Shown: positions 1-9,105 of the stretch, piece by piece
Layout of the letters: every line of letters begins with the position of its first letter
How positions within the stretch are numbered: the first letter of the stretch is position 1
NCBI GenBank assembly: GCA_945893145.1
Contig: CAMDDZ010000044.1
Location: forward strand, 1-45,247
From: Rhodoplanes serenus
GTDB taxonomy: Bacteria > Pseudomonadota > Alphaproteobacteria > Rhizobiales > Xanthobacteraceae
Length of the DNA: 45,247 nt
Reading direction: 5' to 3'
Made by a program: the position numbers and the translations under genes
The notes under the pieces: model-generated
What the model saw: the letters and a program-made list of their open reading frames with translations, nothing else
What the model was told of the DNA's origin: nothing
Databases searched by the model: none

Positions 1-24
1 ATCCCCGGGAGGCCTCGGGTAACT

Positions 25-305
25 GTCCCCCCTACTACGAGGGGCGCCCAGTTTTGGGTGACACGGGGACCGGATGAACGGCGGCGTAAGCCGCCGGGAT
101 CAGGGCGAGCGCGAGTTCGCTGCCGGTTCTTGTCAGTCACGGTTCCGAGCGCCCAAAATCGCCGCGATGGAGCGTCGGCCGGCGACGCGCCCCCGCTTTG
201 GGCGCCACGCCGGTCATGTCTCAGGCGGAGCAATCCGCCTGCGGACAAGGCGTGATCGAGATGTGGCGTCGACCGGCGCTCCATCCCCTCGGACTGATCC
301 GAGGG
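25..305. ncRNA. candidate structured RNA, unidentified
   Basis: No open reading frame here looks like a real protein, but the sequence can fold extensively. Positions 166-187 pair with 264-285 (22 positions, two mismatches, a few G-U). Inside lies a 6-bp stem, 206-211 with 249-254. Inside that is a perfect 8-bp hairpin, 222-229 with 234-241, closed by a GCAA (GNRA) tetraloop. A further perfect 8-bp hairpin is 286-293 with 298-305, another with a GTAA loop is 79-85 with 90-96, and 25-30 can pair with 65-70. I do not see RNase P, 4.5S or tmRNA signature sequences. It could be a regulatory or mobile-element RNA, an untranslated tail of a gene to the left, or simply G+C-rich repeats. The strand is not decided. 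Confidence 0.35.
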
Positions 306-378
306 TACGGCCTTCCCCCAAACTTCGACGCTGACCGCGCCGCGAGGACGAAGACGCATGCGTGCAAACCTTTCCCGG

Positions 379-508
379 CCTCATGCTGAGGAGCGCAGCC
401 ATAAGCGCGTTTACGCGCGTCTTCGACGCGCTATGGCTGCGCGTCTCGAAGCATGTGGCCGCCCCATCCTTCGAGACGCCGCGCGACGCGCGGCTCCTCA
501 GGATGAGG
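379..508. repeat. nested palindromic repeat with 38-bp inner module
   Basis: The outer arms are inverted copies around CTCATGCTGAGGAGC and GGCTCCTCAGGATGAG. A 38-bp, nearly self-complementary module at 399-436 sits inside. The same module, with 3 mismatches, recurs at 18995-19032 inside a different outer palindrome. The element ends 11 bp from the stop of the dehydratase gene on the minus strand, so it may also act as that gene's transcript end. Similar nested palindromes are scattered through Bradyrhizobium-type genomes (from memory). Confidence 0.7.
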
Positions 509-519
509 GCGGAAAGAAG

Positions 520-2346
520 TCAGTGATTATCCCGCGGCACGCCAGCGGTCTGCGCCACGCGCTGGTACTTCACCGCGGGCTTCAGCACCATGCCGTCGGC
601 CAATTGATCGACCATGCCGCGCTGGATTTCCTGCCAGGGTGTCTGGCTCGCCGGATAGTGATAGCCGCCGTTCTTCTGCAGCGCGGCGCGGCGCTGGTCG
701 TACTCCTGTTTCGAAATCAAAATGTCGGCGGTGCCCTTGTTCAAGTCGATCCGCACGCGGTCGCCGGTTTTCAAGAGCGCCAGCCCGCCGCCGGCTGCGG
801 CTTCCGGCGACGCGTTGAGGATCGACGGCGATCCCGAGGTGCCGGATTGCCGGCCGTCGCCGATGCAGGGCAGCGACGTGATGCCCTTTTTGATCAGCGC
901 CGCCGGCGGCTGCATGTTCACGACTTCGGCGGAACCCGGATAGCCGATCGGGCCGACGCCGCGCACGAACAGCAGCGTGCGCTCGTCGATCTTCAGCTTC
1001 GGGTCGTCGATGCGGTGGTGATAATCCTCCGGCCCGTCGAACACCACGGCGCGGCCCTCGAACGCATTCTTGTCCTTCGGGTCCGAGAGATAGCGCTTCT
1101 GGAATTCCTCCGAGATCACGGATGTCTTCATGATCGCGCTGTCGAACAGATTGCCTTTGAGCACCTTGAAGCCGGCTTGCTTCCGCATCGGCGCGCCGTA
1201 CGACTTGATCACATCGGCGTCTTTGGTTTTGGCGCGCTTGACGTTGTCGCCCATGCTCTTGCCGTTGATGGTCAGCGCGTCGCCGTGGATGCGCTTCGCC
1301 TTGAGCAATTCGTGCATCACCGCCGGCAATCCGCCGGCGCGGAAATATTCTTCGCCGAGATATTTGCCGGCCGGCTGCATGTTGACCAAGAGCGGCACGT
1401 CGTAACCGACCGTCTCCCAGTCCTCGATCGAAAGCTTGACGCCGACATGGCGCGCGATCGCGTTGATGTGGATCGGCGCGTTGGTCGAGCCGCCAATCGC
1501 CGAATTGGCGACAATGCAGTTCTCGAACGCCTTGCGGGTGAGGATGTCGGACGGCTTCAAGTCCTCGTGCACGATCTCGACCGCTCGCACGCCGGTTTCG
1601 TAGGCGATCTGCGCTCGCTCGCGATAGGGCGCCGGAATCGCGGCGCAGCCGGGCAGCGACATGCCGAGCGCTTCCGCCAGCGCATTCATGGTCGAAGCCG
1701 TGCCCATCGTGTTGCAATGGCCGACCGAAGGCGCGGACGCGGCCGCGATGTCCAGAAATTCCTGATCGGTCATGCGGCCGGCGGCGACCTCTTGGCGCGC
1801 GGCCCACACCACGGTGCCGGAGCCGGCGCGCTCGCCCTTCCACCAGCCGTTCAGCATCGGGCCGCCGGACAGCACGATGGCCGGCGTGTTCACCGTCGCG
1901 GCCGCCATCAGGCAGGCCGGCGTGGTCTTGTCGCAACCGGTCATCAACACGACGCCGTCGAGCGGATAGCCGTAGAGCACCTCGACGAGACCGAGATAAG
2001 CGAGGTTGCGGTCGAGCGCGGCGGTCGGCCGCTTGCCGGTTTCCTGGATCGGATGGCACGGGAACTCGAACGCGATACCGCCTGCGGCGGCAATGCCGTC
2101 CCGCACGCGTTTGGCCAGTTCCAGATGATGGCGGTTGCATGGCGAAAGATCGGAGCCGGTCTGCGCGATGCCGACGATCGGCTTGCCGGAGCGCAGCTCT
2201 TTGCTGGTCAGCCCGTAGTTGAGATAGCGCTCGAGATAGAGCGCGGTCATGCCCGGATTGTCCGGATTGTCGAACCAGAGCTGCGAGCGCAGGCTCTTGC
2301 CGCGCGGGAGGGGGGTCTTGGATTGTGTCTTGGATTGTTTTGCCAT
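520..2346 (-). CDS. IlvD/Edd family dehydratase (sugar-acid dehydratase type)
   Basis: A 608-residue member of the IlvD/Edd family, which uses an iron-sulfur cluster and Mg2+ to dehydrate dihydroxy acids or aldonic acids. Cys70 (SPCNRHH), Cys138 ([10 protein letters not shown]) and Cys211 (GHCNTMGT) have the spacing of the three cluster ligands of rhizobial L-arabinonate dehydratase. The conserved SGTS motif lies at 501-504 and is followed by the small C-terminal beta-barrel domain. The N-terminal 15 residues are a lysine- and threonine-rich extension. Length and the [12 protein letters not shown] motif favour the pentonate/hexonate branch over the valine/isoleucine enzyme, but the substrate cannot be read from sequence. 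The ATG is preceded by GAGG at normal spacing. It is transcribed alone, away from the small secreted-protein gene. Confidence 0.88.
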   Translation of the reverse strand: MAKQSKTQSKTPLPRGKSLRSQLWFDNPDNPGMTALYLERYLNYGLTSKELRSGKPIVGIAQTGSDLSPCNRHHLELAKRVRDGIAAAGGIAFEFPCHPIQETGKRPTAALDRNLAYLGLVEVLYGYPLDGVVLMTGCDKTTPACLMAAATVNTPAIVLSGGPMLNGWWKGERAGSGTVVWAARQEVAAGRMTDQEFLDIAAASAPSVGHCNTMGTASTMNALAEALGMSLPGCAAIPAPYRERAQIAYETGVRAVEIVHEDLKPSDILTRKAFENCIVANSAIGGSTNAPIHINAIARHVGVKLSIEDWETVGYDVPLLVNMQPAGKYLGEEYFRAGGLPAVMHELLKAKRIHGDALTINGKSMGDNVKRAKTKDADVIKSYGAPMRKQAGFKVLKGNLFDSAIMKTSVISEEFQKRYLSDPKDKNAFEGRAVVFDGPEDYHHRIDDPKLKIDERTLLFVRGVGPIGYPGSAEVVNMQPPAALIKKGITSLPCIGDGRQSGTSGSPSILNASPEAAAGGGLALLKTGDRVRIDLNKGTADILISKQEYDQRRAALQKNGGYHYPASQTPWQEIQRGMVDQLADGMVLKPAVKYQRVAQTAGVPRDNH

Positions 2347-2593
2347 GACGAAACCTCGGCTTTGATCGGTCGCCGCTATCCTACAATCAGGTGTGCTGGA
2401 TATCCTCGCGAGGATGCGCCGAACCGAGCCGCCAGCGCAAGGGAGCGCGGCCGCGCGCCAAGGGCGGTTGAGCCGGCCTGCGCCTCACACGTTTTGTTGA
2501 TCAAAATTGTACTGAAGGGTCGGTGTTCCGTGCAGCGTCCGGTGTTAGTGGGACTGGTGGGCGAACGGTATTTCCAAGCATGAGGAGGCCCTG

Positions 2594-2860
2594 ATGAAAT
2601 CGACGACCGTAAAATTCATTCTCTCCGCTATCGCGCTTGCAGTTGTGCTGGCGCCTGCGGCCGATGCGGCCAAGCGCAAGCCCCGGGCCCAGGCCGCGGC
2701 GCCGGCGCCGTCCACGCCACATCGGGACATGTACGGGGTTCCGATCGGTCCCAATAGCGTGGTTTTCGCCAATCGCGTGATCGGCCAAGATCCTGATCCC
2801 AACATCCGTGCGGCGATCCTGCGCGACGTTGGCAAGGTATTCGGCGGCGGCGACCGCTGA
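2594..2860 (+). CDS. small secreted protein of unknown function
   Basis: An 88-residue protein that I do not recognise. Residues 1-25 form a clear signal peptide (positively charged start, hydrophobic run, APAADA before the likely cleavage site), followed by a short Lys/Arg/Ala/Pro-rich stretch. The C-terminal half contains HRDMYGVPIGPNSVVFANRVIG and an acidic DPDPN motif. The first of these is more than a chance reading frame would give and looks conserved. AGGAGG precedes the ATG at good spacing, and a strong hairpin terminator follows. It probably works in the periplasm and is transcribed alone. Confidence 0.7.
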   Translation: MKSTTVKFILSAIALAVVLAPAADAAKRKPRAQAAAPAPSTPHRDMYGVPIGPNSVVFANRVIGQDPDPNIRAAILRDVGKVFGGGDR

Positions 2861-2883
2861 TCGCAAGCTCAGGCTGGTTATGA

Positions 2884-2914
2884 GCGCCGGGCCCCCGAGG
2901 GGTCCGGCGCTTCT
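2884..2914 (+). terminator. intrinsic terminator-like hairpin
   Basis: A 12-bp stem with one G-T pair (2884-2895 with 2899-2910) and a 3-base loop, followed by a short T-rich run. It lies 23 bp after the stop of the small secreted-protein gene. Confidence 0.65.
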
Positions 2915-2997
2915 ATCGTTGCGTCCGGCGGGTTTGATTTTCCCATCGTGATCGGGTGAACTGCCGGTCGCCTTTAGGAAAACGCCGGGACAGCACC

Positions 2998-4179
2998 ATG
3001 CTCAAGACCATCGCAGCCTTCGATCGCATCGGCGAGGAAAACGCCTTCGCGGTGTTGGCCCGCGCCAATGCGCTGGCGGCGCAAGGCCGCGACATCATCA
3101 GCCTCGGCATCGGCCAGCCGGATTTCCGCACGCCGGACTTCATTGTCGAAGCGGCCATCAAGGCGTTGCGCGACGGCCATCACGGCTACACGGCGGCGAC
3201 CGGCATCCAGCCGCTGCGCGAGGCGGTGGCCGCCGACCTGCACAAGCGCTTCAAGGTCGAGGTGTCACCGGACAGCGTGATGATCATGCCCGGCGGCAAG
3301 CCGACCATGTTCATGTCGATCCTGATGTTCGGCGAGCCCGGCGCGGACATTCTGTATCCCGATCCCGGCTTCCCGATCTATCGTTCGATGATCGAATACA
3401 CCGGCGCGCGGCCGATTCCGGTGCCGATCCGCGAGGAGAACGGCTTTGCGTTCTCGGCCGAGGAGACGTTGAGGCTGATCACGCCGCAGACGCGGCTGCT
3501 GATTATCAACTCGCCGGCCAATCCGACCGGCGGCGTCACTCCGAAGGCGGAGGTCGACAAGCTGGTCGCTGGCCTCGAGAAGTGGCCGGACGTCTGCGTG
3601 ATGTCGGACGAAATTTACGATCACATGGTCTACGACGGCGAGCAGCACGTGTGCCTGCTATCCTATCCGTCGATCCGCGACCGGCTGATCCTGCTCAACG
3701 GCTGGTCGAAGACCTACGCCATGACCGGCTGGCGGCTTGGCTACGGCATTTTCCCGCCGAAGCTCTACGAGTATGTGCGCAAGCTCGCCGTCAATCTGCA
3801 CTCTTGCGTCAACGCCTCGGCGCAATATGCCGGCCTCGCTGCGCTCAAAGGTCCGCAGGACGAAGTCCACAAAATGATCGCCGAGTTCGACAAGCGGCGG
3901 AAGGTCGTGGTCGCGGGCCTCAACAAGCTGCCGGGCGTGAGCTGCGCCACGCCGAAGGGCGCGTTCTATGCGTTCCCGAACGTCAAACGCACCGGCTGGA
4001 AAGCCAAGGAACTCGCCAGCGCGCTGCTCAACGATACCGGTGTCGTCACCATCGGCGGCCCGGACTTCGGCATCCTCGGCGAAGGCTATATGCGGCTGTC
4101 CTACGCCAACTCGACCGAGAACATTTTGAAAGCTCTCGACCGCATGGGACAGTTCCTGGCGAGCCGTAAGGCGGCGTGA
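2998..4179 (+). CDS. class I/II aminotransferase (PLP-dependent)
   Basis: A 393-residue fold-type I aminotransferase of the aspartate aminotransferase superfamily, cytosolic. Visible motifs are GIGQPDF near residue 38, NPTGG at 175-179, SDEIYD at 203-208, the PLP-lysine motif GWSKTYAMTGWRLGY with Lys238, and a C-terminal LSYANS containing the substrate-carboxylate arginine just before it. The frame stays open upstream to a GTG at 2956. The ATG at 2998 gives the usual N-terminus and is chosen here. The family includes aspartate, aromatic and LL-DAP aminotransferases, and the substrate is not resolved. The convergent TctC gene on the other strand stops 8 bp away. Confidence 0.88.
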   Translation: MLKTIAAFDRIGEENAFAVLARANALAAQGRDIISLGIGQPDFRTPDFIVEAAIKALRDGHHGYTAATGIQPLREAVAADLHKRFKVEVSPDSVMIMPGGKPTMFMSILMFGEPGADILYPDPGFPIYRSMIEYTGARPIPVPIREENGFAFSAEETLRLITPQTRLLIINSPANPTGGVTPKAEVDKLVAGLEKWPDVCVMSDEIYDHMVYDGEQHVCLLSYPSIRDRLILLNGWSKTYAMTGWRLGYGIFPPKLYEYVRKLAVNLHSCVNASAQYAGLAALKGPQDEVHKMIAEFDKRRKVVVAGLNKLPGVSCATPKGAFYAFPNVKRTGWKAKELASALLNDTGVVTIGGPDFGILGEGYMRLSYANSTENILKALDRMGQFLASRKAA

Positions 4180-4187
4180 TCGCGCCG

Positions 4188-5156
4188 CTACTCCGGCACG
4201 ATGCCGGCCGCCGCGATCATGGCGCGCTTCGCCGCCAGGTCTTCCTGAATGAACGCCGCGAACTCGGCCGGCGTGCTGGCGACACCGGAGTGACCGGCGC
4301 GCTCGATAAAGCGCGACTTGAACTCGGGATCGTTGAGCACGCGCGCCACCGCCTGCTGGATCGCAGCGACGGTCTGCGGCGGCGTTCCGGCCGGTGCGAA
4401 CACGCCGAACCACGAGCGCGGCTCGGTGGTGGCAAAGCCGGCCTCCTTCAGCGTCGGCACCTCGGGATGCGAGGACAGCCGCGTCTGCCGCCCGATCGCC
4501 AGCGCCTTGAGTTTCTTCACCTCGATATGACCGGCCGCCACCGCGACGCTGCCGAGTGTCGTCTGCACCTCGTTCGCCAGCGTCGCCGTGATCGCCGGCG
4601 CAATGCCGCGATAGGAGATCTGCTGGATCTGCGCACTGGTTTCTTTGCGCAGCATCTCGAACAGCAGGTGCGGCTGACTGCCGTTGCCGAACGAGCCGTA
4701 GTTCAAGGAATTGGGCTTCTGCTTCGCCAGCGCCACCAGCTCCTGCATGGTGTTGGCAACGACCGACGGATGCACCAGCACGAACTGGTTGAGATCGATG
4801 AGCTGCGTGACCGGCGCAAGCTCCTTGATCGGATCGTATTGCATCGTCTTGAACAGATGCGGGTTGCTGGTGATCGACGAATCGCTGGTCAGCAGCAGCG
4901 TCAGCCCATCGGGCGCCGAGCGCGCCACCTCGGTGCCGCCGATCATGGTGGCGGCACCCGCTTTGTTCTCGATGATGACGTTCTGCTTCCAGGCCCGGCC
5001 GAGCCATTCGGCGAGCGGCCGGGCGAGGCCATCGACACCGCCGCCGGGCGGGTAGGGCACCACGATCTTGACCAGACGGCCAGGGAAGTCCTGCGCCGTC
5101 ACCGGGCCGGGGAGTGCCATGAGCAGCAGGATCGCGGATAGCAGCCAACGCATCAT
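4188..5156 (-). CDS. TctC/Bug family solute-binding protein
   Basis: A 322-residue periplasmic binding protein of the tripartite tricarboxylate transporter (TTT) family, which captures carboxylates or related small molecules. Residues 1-20 are a signal peptide ending VTA-QD. The mature protein starts with the family hallmark FPGRLVKIVVPYPPGGGVDGLARPLA, has VIIENKAGA, and later SYRGIAPA. The open frame reaches 5267, but the ATG at 5156 is the only start that gives a signal peptide, and a GAGAGA ribosome site precedes it. It is the last gene of a minus-strand unit after the EamA transporter and VOC genes (25-bp gap). No TctA or TctB membrane partner is in the window. Confidence 0.92.
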   Translation of the reverse strand: MMRWLLSAILLLMALPGPVTAQDFPGRLVKIVVPYPPGGGVDGLARPLAEWLGRAWKQNVIIENKAGAATMIGGTEVARSAPDGLTLLLTSDSSITSNPHLFKTMQYDPIKELAPVTQLIDLNQFVLVHPSVVANTMQELVALAKQKPNSLNYGSFGNGSQPHLLFEMLRKETSAQIQQISYRGIAPAITATLANEVQTTLGSVAVAAGHIEVKKLKALAIGRQTRLSSHPEVPTLKEAGFATTEPRSWFGVFAPAGTPPQTVAAIQQAVARVLNDPEFKSRFIERAGHSGVASTPAEFAAFIQEDLAAKRAMIAAAGIVPE

Positions 5157-5181
5157 CGTGGTTCTCTCGTTTTGTGTCTCG

Positions 5182-6042
5182 TCACTCGCCAAACAGCAGC
5201 GCCACGCCGCTCGCCTCTTCGGCCGGTACCAGCAGCCGGCCGTTGGCTTCGCCGACCGTGAAGCCATTGCTACGCAGCCGTTCTTTGAGTCCTGCCAGGG
5301 CGCGGGTGCGGAAGGCTACTGCCGCGATGCCGGGGATCGGCGGCAGCAGCGTACCCGGCAGCATGGCGGCGGCGCCAGGAAGATCGACCAGCGTTAGTGT
5401 GGTGCCGAGCGGCAGCCGGAACCGCACCGCACTACCTTCGCGCGACGGCGCGGTGCCGAGATAAGTCTCGTAACGCTGCGTCAGCGCGCCGAGGTCGTGG
5501 GTCACCAGCACCGTCTCGCTCAGCTGGAAGCAGCCATTCTGGTGGCCGATGTAGCGCGGCTGGTAGATGTATTCCGGCGTCAGGTGCGTGGTCGCCTGGA
5601 TGTAGCCCTCCGGCGAATTCTCCGGCGCGAATTGCACGCGCACGAACTTCGCCGTGCGCGCGCCGTCCGGCGTGTCGATCTCGCGTTGCAGCGGGATCAC
5701 ACCCGACGTCGCGATGCCGAGGCCTTTCAGGCGGCGGTCCACCGCATCGCAGTCGCGGCAGTCGAAACAGACGATATGCGCGCCCTGATGATGCTTGAGG
5801 AAATTCGTGATGCGGGCGGCAGGCCGCGCCGGGTCTTCGCTTGCCAGGATTTCCAAATAGGTGTTCTCGAACATCACGCAGCGGTTTCCGGAGCCGAGCG
5901 GCTGCACCGGATCGCCGGACTTCCAGGCGGCGGAATGCGGCGAATAGGGCGTGAGCTGAAAGCCCATCGCCTCGTAGCGCGCCGTGGTCGCCGCGAGGTC
6001 GCGGACCGCCATGCCGACGTGGTTGATGTTGTCGATGTCCAC
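5182..6042 (-). CDS. VOC (glyoxalase-like) family protein
   Basis: A 286-residue cytosolic protein of the vicinal oxygen chelate fold, resembling the Glyoxalase_3 (PF13468) type. The first module opens with INHVGMAVRDLAATTARYEA, whose His8 is a likely metal ligand, followed by YLEIL, whose Glu is the second. A second module begins near residue 170 (LSETVLVTHDLGALTQRYETYLG). VOC enzymes isomerise, epimerise or cleave small metabolites at a divalent metal. The reaction here is unknown. It starts with GTG four bases after the stop of the EamA gene, so translation is likely coupled, and the TctC gene follows. The grouping suggests it acts on the compound that this unit handles. Confidence 0.82.
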   Translation of the reverse strand: MDIDNINHVGMAVRDLAATTARYEAMGFQLTPYSPHSAAWKSGDPVQPLGSGNRCVMFENTYLEILASEDPARPAARITNFLKHHQGAHIVCFDCRDCDAVDRRLKGLGIATSGVIPLQREIDTPDGARTAKFVRVQFAPENSPEGYIQATTHLTPEYIYQPRYIGHQNGCFQLSETVLVTHDLGALTQRYETYLGTAPSREGSAVRFRLPLGTTLTLVDLPGAAAMLPGTLLPPIPGIAAVAFRTRALAGLKERLRSNGFTVGEANGRLLVPAEEASGVALLFGE

Positions 6043-6045
6043 CGG

Positions 6046-6927
6046 TCAGCTCTTCTGCGTCAGTCGGAAGCCGAACAGCACGATAGCAAAACCGAGAAGC
6101 TGATAGAGGCTCGGCACCTGTCCGAGTACCAGGAAGCCGATCAGCAGCGTGAAGCCCGGCACCAGCGACGGGAAGACCGCGGCGCGGCCGACGCCGAGCA
6201 GTTCCACCGAGCGCACGAACAGGTAGATCGCGCCCGGACCGGCCAGGATGCCTTGCGCCACGGCTTGCAGCAGGTTCTCCCACGGGCCGAGTGAAATCAT
6301 GCGCTCGAAGCCGAACAGCAGCGCGTGCAGCGGCACGATCGCGATCGACACGACGCTGACCACGACCGTGGCCCGGATCGGCGGAATGCGCCAGAGCCGC
6401 ATCAGCATGCCGAAGGTGGCGAAGAACAGGCCTGCGGTGACGAACATCAGGTCGCCAAGCAGGCCGTGCGTGCCGATGGTCATCACCGCCTCGCCGCCGA
6501 TCACCGCGAGCCCCGTCACGATGGTGAGCGCGCCGAGTGCGCGCTGTGGCGGCAGCTTCTCCTTCAGCACGAGGGTGGCGAGCAGTAATCCGCCCAGCGC
6601 CGCGCAGGACGGTTGGATCACGCCGCCGTGGCCGAGCGGCACCAGCAGGAAGCCCGAGTAGCTGAGGATCGCGAGGCCCGGCCCGCCGAGGATCGTCAGC
6701 ACGATGCCGCGGCCCCAGCCGACGCCATTGAGATTGGCCGCGCCGTCGCGCAGGAATAGCGGCAGCAGCGCCAAGGCCGACCAAAGAAAGCGGTGCAACG
6801 TGATGTCGAACGGCGAAAAGCCGATGTCGATGCCGTGACGCGCCGAGACGAAGCCCATGGCCCAGAAAATGGCGGCACCCGCGCCGCAGGCGATGCCGAG
6901 GGCGGTGGCGTGCTGGGGCGCGGGCAT
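6046..6927 (-). CDS. EamA/DMT family transporter
   Basis: A 293-residue inner-membrane protein with about ten hydrophobic segments arranged as two EamA repeats. The first runs over residues 10-140 and the second begins near 150 (LGDLMFVTAGLFFATFGMLMRLW). It ends LYQLLGFAIVLFGFRLTQKS. The drug/metabolite transporter superfamily exports or takes up amino acids, nucleosides and other small metabolites, and the substrate is not predictable here. It is the first gene of the minus-strand unit EamA-VOC-TctC and starts 129 bp from the divergent beta-keto acid cleavage enzyme gene, so the two units probably share a control region. Confidence 0.85.
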   Translation of the reverse strand: MPAPQHATALGIACGAGAAIFWAMGFVSARHGIDIGFSPFDITLHRFLWSALALLPLFLRDGAANLNGVGWGRGIVLTILGGPGLAILSYSGFLLVPLGHGGVIQPSCAALGGLLLATLVLKEKLPPQRALGALTIVTGLAVIGGEAVMTIGTHGLLGDLMFVTAGLFFATFGMLMRLWRIPPIRATVVVSVVSIAIVPLHALLFGFERMISLGPWENLLQAVAQGILAGPGAIYLFVRSVELLGVGRAAVFPSLVPGFTLLIGFLVLGQVPSLYQLLGFAIVLFGFRLTQKS

Positions 6928-7056
6928 GGCTCACGTTTACGCTGCCTGCCGCATTGGGGCCAGCACCGGCCCCGCATGGCTCGGAGGCCGCGTCGGGGCT
7001 TCCGCACCATGCCGGTGATTGCTTAGGATCGCCGCGGACCAATCAGGGAGCGAACC

Positions 7057-7992
7057 GTGGCCAAGCCCAACAAAGTCATCATCACCTGCGCTGTCACCGG
7101 CTCGATCCACACCCCTTCGATGTCGCCGCACCTGCCGATCACCGCGCAGCAAATTGCCGATAACGCGATTGCGGCAGCGGAGGCCGGCGCGGCGATCGTC
7201 CACCTCCACGCCCGCAACCCGCAGGATGGCCGCCCTGACCAGACGCCGGAGGCGTTCGCGCCGTTTCTGAAGGTGATCAAGCAGCGCTCACCCGTGGTGG
7301 TGAACATCACCACCGGCGGCGCGCCGACCATGTCGGCCGAGGAGCGCGTCAAACCTGCCGCCACCTTCAAGCCCGAGGTCGCCTCGCTCAACATGGGCAC
7401 GATGAACTTCGGGCTCTATCCGATGATCCCGCGCTACAAGGGCAAGTTCAAACACGACTGGGAGGAGCCGTATCTCGAGGGCACTCGCAAGGGCATGTTC
7501 AAGAACACGCTCGCCGACATCGAGTACATCCTCACCACTTGCGCCGGAAACAACACCCGCTTCGAGATCGAGTGCTACGACATCGGCCATCTCTATACGC
7601 TCAGGCATTTCCTCGATCGCGGGGTGGTGAAGCCGCCGCTGTTCGTGCAGTCGGTGTTCGGCATCCTGGGTGGCATCGGCACGCACCCTGAAGACGTCAT
7701 GATGATGAAGCGCACCGCAGATCGCCTGCTGGGCGACAATTACCATTGGTCGGTGCTGGGCGCCGGCGCCTCGCAGATGCGGATCGCCGCGCAGGCCGCC
7801 GCCATGGGCGGCAATGTCCGCGTCGGCATGGAGGATTCGCTCTGGCTCGGTCCCGGCAAGCTCGCCGAGAACAATGCCCAGCAGGTCACGAAGGTTCGGC
7901 AGATTCTCGAAGGCCTCGGCCTTGAGATTGCCACGCCCGACGAGGCGCGCGAAATCCTGTCGCTCAAGGGTGGCGACAAGGTAGCGTTCTAA
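7057..7992 (+). CDS. beta-keto acid cleavage enzyme (BKACE, DUF849 family)
   Basis: A 311-residue TIM-barrel enzyme of the family that includes 3-keto-5-aminohexanoate cleavage enzyme. These Zn-dependent enzymes condense a beta-keto acid with acetyl-CoA to give acetoacetate plus a new acyl-CoA. Visible motifs are IITCAVTGSIHTPSMSPHLP at the N-terminus, VHLHARNP with metal-binding His49 and His51, VNITTGG, and RVGMEDSLW near the C-terminus with the Glu ligand. GTG at 7057 is the start, with CAGGGAG upstream. A TctC binding-protein gene follows after 41 bp, which suggests that the enzyme's substrate or a precursor is captured from outside. The side-chain specificity is not readable. Confidence 0.92.
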   Translation: MAKPNKVIITCAVTGSIHTPSMSPHLPITAQQIADNAIAAAEAGAAIVHLHARNPQDGRPDQTPEAFAPFLKVIKQRSPVVVNITTGGAPTMSAEERVKPAATFKPEVASLNMGTMNFGLYPMIPRYKGKFKHDWEEPYLEGTRKGMFKNTLADIEYILTTCAGNNTRFEIECYDIGHLYTLRHFLDRGVVKPPLFVQSVFGILGGIGTHPEDVMMMKRTADRLLGDNYHWSVLGAGASQMRIAAQAAAMGGNVRVGMEDSLWLGPGKLAENNAQQVTKVRQILEGLGLEIATPDEAREILSLKGGDKVAF

Positions 7993-8033
7993 GTCGTTTC
8001 CGAACGCATCGGTCTGTTCAGGGAGGAACCGCA

Positions 8034-9002
8034 ATGGGTCGGATCGCAAACAAGACACTTCTTGCAGTGTTCGCCGGCCTGCTCGCTCTGGCGGGTAATG
8101 CACAAGCGCAAAAATTCCCATCCCGTCCTGTGACTCTCATCGTTCCCTGGCCGGCCGGCGGTTCGACCGATGTGCTGATGCGGGCGCTGGCGACCGCGAC
8201 CGAAAAGCATCTTGGACAGTCGATCGTGATCGAGAATCGCGCCGGTGCGGCCGGCACGCTCGCCCCGACCCAGATGGCGACCTCAGGGAGTCCGGACGGT
8301 TACACAGTGGCGCAGATTCCGATCACCATGTTTCGCGTTCCGGTGATGACCAAGAGCGCGTTCGACCCGGTCAAGGAACTGACCTGGATTATCGGGCTTA
8401 CCGGCTACACCTTCGGAATCGTAGTGCGCGAGGACGCACCCTGGAAAACCTTTGCCGAATTTCTTGCGGACGCTAAGGCCAATCCGGGCAAGATCAACTA
8501 CGGCACGCCGGGCGCGGGAACGAGTTTGCACATCACGATGGCGCAGATCGGCAAACAGCAGGGCATTAACTGGGTCCACGTTCCGTTCAAGGGCAACGCG
8601 GAAACCACTAATGCGGTGCTCGGCGGACACATCCATGCTGTCGCCGATTCGACGGGCTGGGCCCCGCTGGTGAATTCCGGCAAGTTGCGGCTTTTGGTCA
8701 CCTGGGGTGCTAGCCGAACTAAAAGCTGGCCAAGCGTGCCCACGCTGCGCGAGGCCGGGATCGATATCGTCTCGGTGTCGCCCTTCGGTATTGCGGGGCC
8801 GAAGGGCATGGATCCGGCCGTCGTCAAGGCGCTGCACGATGCCTTCAAGAGCGGCCTGGATGAGCCGTCTTATGTCACGGTTATGACGAAGCTCGATCAG
8901 GAAAAGTTCTACCTGAACAGTGCCGACTATCAGGCGTATGCGGTGCGCACGGCCGCAGAGGAGCGGCGCTCCATCCTCGATCTCGGGCTGGTGCAGAACT
9001 GA
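8034..9002 (+). CDS. TctC/Bug family solute-binding protein
   Basis: A 322-residue periplasmic binding protein of the TTT family. A signal peptide covers residues 1-25 (AGNAQA-QK). The mature start FPSRPVTLIVPWPAGGSTDVLMRAL, then VIENRAGAAG and VPFKGNAETTNAVLGGH, are standard family motifs. A strong GGGAGGAA ribosome site precedes the ATG. It forms a plus-strand pair with the beta-keto acid cleavage enzyme gene. It is not closely similar to the other TctC proteins in the window, so it probably binds a different ligand. No membrane subunits are present. Confidence 0.92.
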   Translation: MGRIANKTLLAVFAGLLALAGNAQAQKFPSRPVTLIVPWPAGGSTDVLMRALATATEKHLGQSIVIENRAGAAGTLAPTQMATSGSPDGYTVAQIPITMFRVPVMTKSAFDPVKELTWIIGLTGYTFGIVVREDAPWKTFAEFLADAKANPGKINYGTPGAGTSLHITMAQIGKQQGINWVHVPFKGNAETTNAVLGGHIHAVADSTGWAPLVNSGKLRLLVTWGASRTKSWPSVPTLREAGIDIVSVSPFGIAGPKGMDPAVVKALHDAFKSGLDEPSYVTVMTKLDQEKFYLNSADYQAYAVRTAAEERRSILDLGLVQN

Positions 9003-9105
9003 TGTGATCCGGGCGGGCGCTTTGCGATCGATCCGCCCAGCAAAGGTTCTCCTCTATTTGACAATAGTCGTTGCGTTCTCGCGCACCGGCCTCCAATAGG
9101 AGGAT

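Noticed and set aside
358..2583. 741-codon open frame antisense to the dehydratase
   Set aside because: It has a shadow-type composition and the opposite strand encodes a complete IlvD/Edd enzyme with all cluster cysteines.
9058..9063. TTGACA upstream of the K+/H+ antiporter as a promoter
   Set aside because: No acceptable -10 sequence lies at the right distance.
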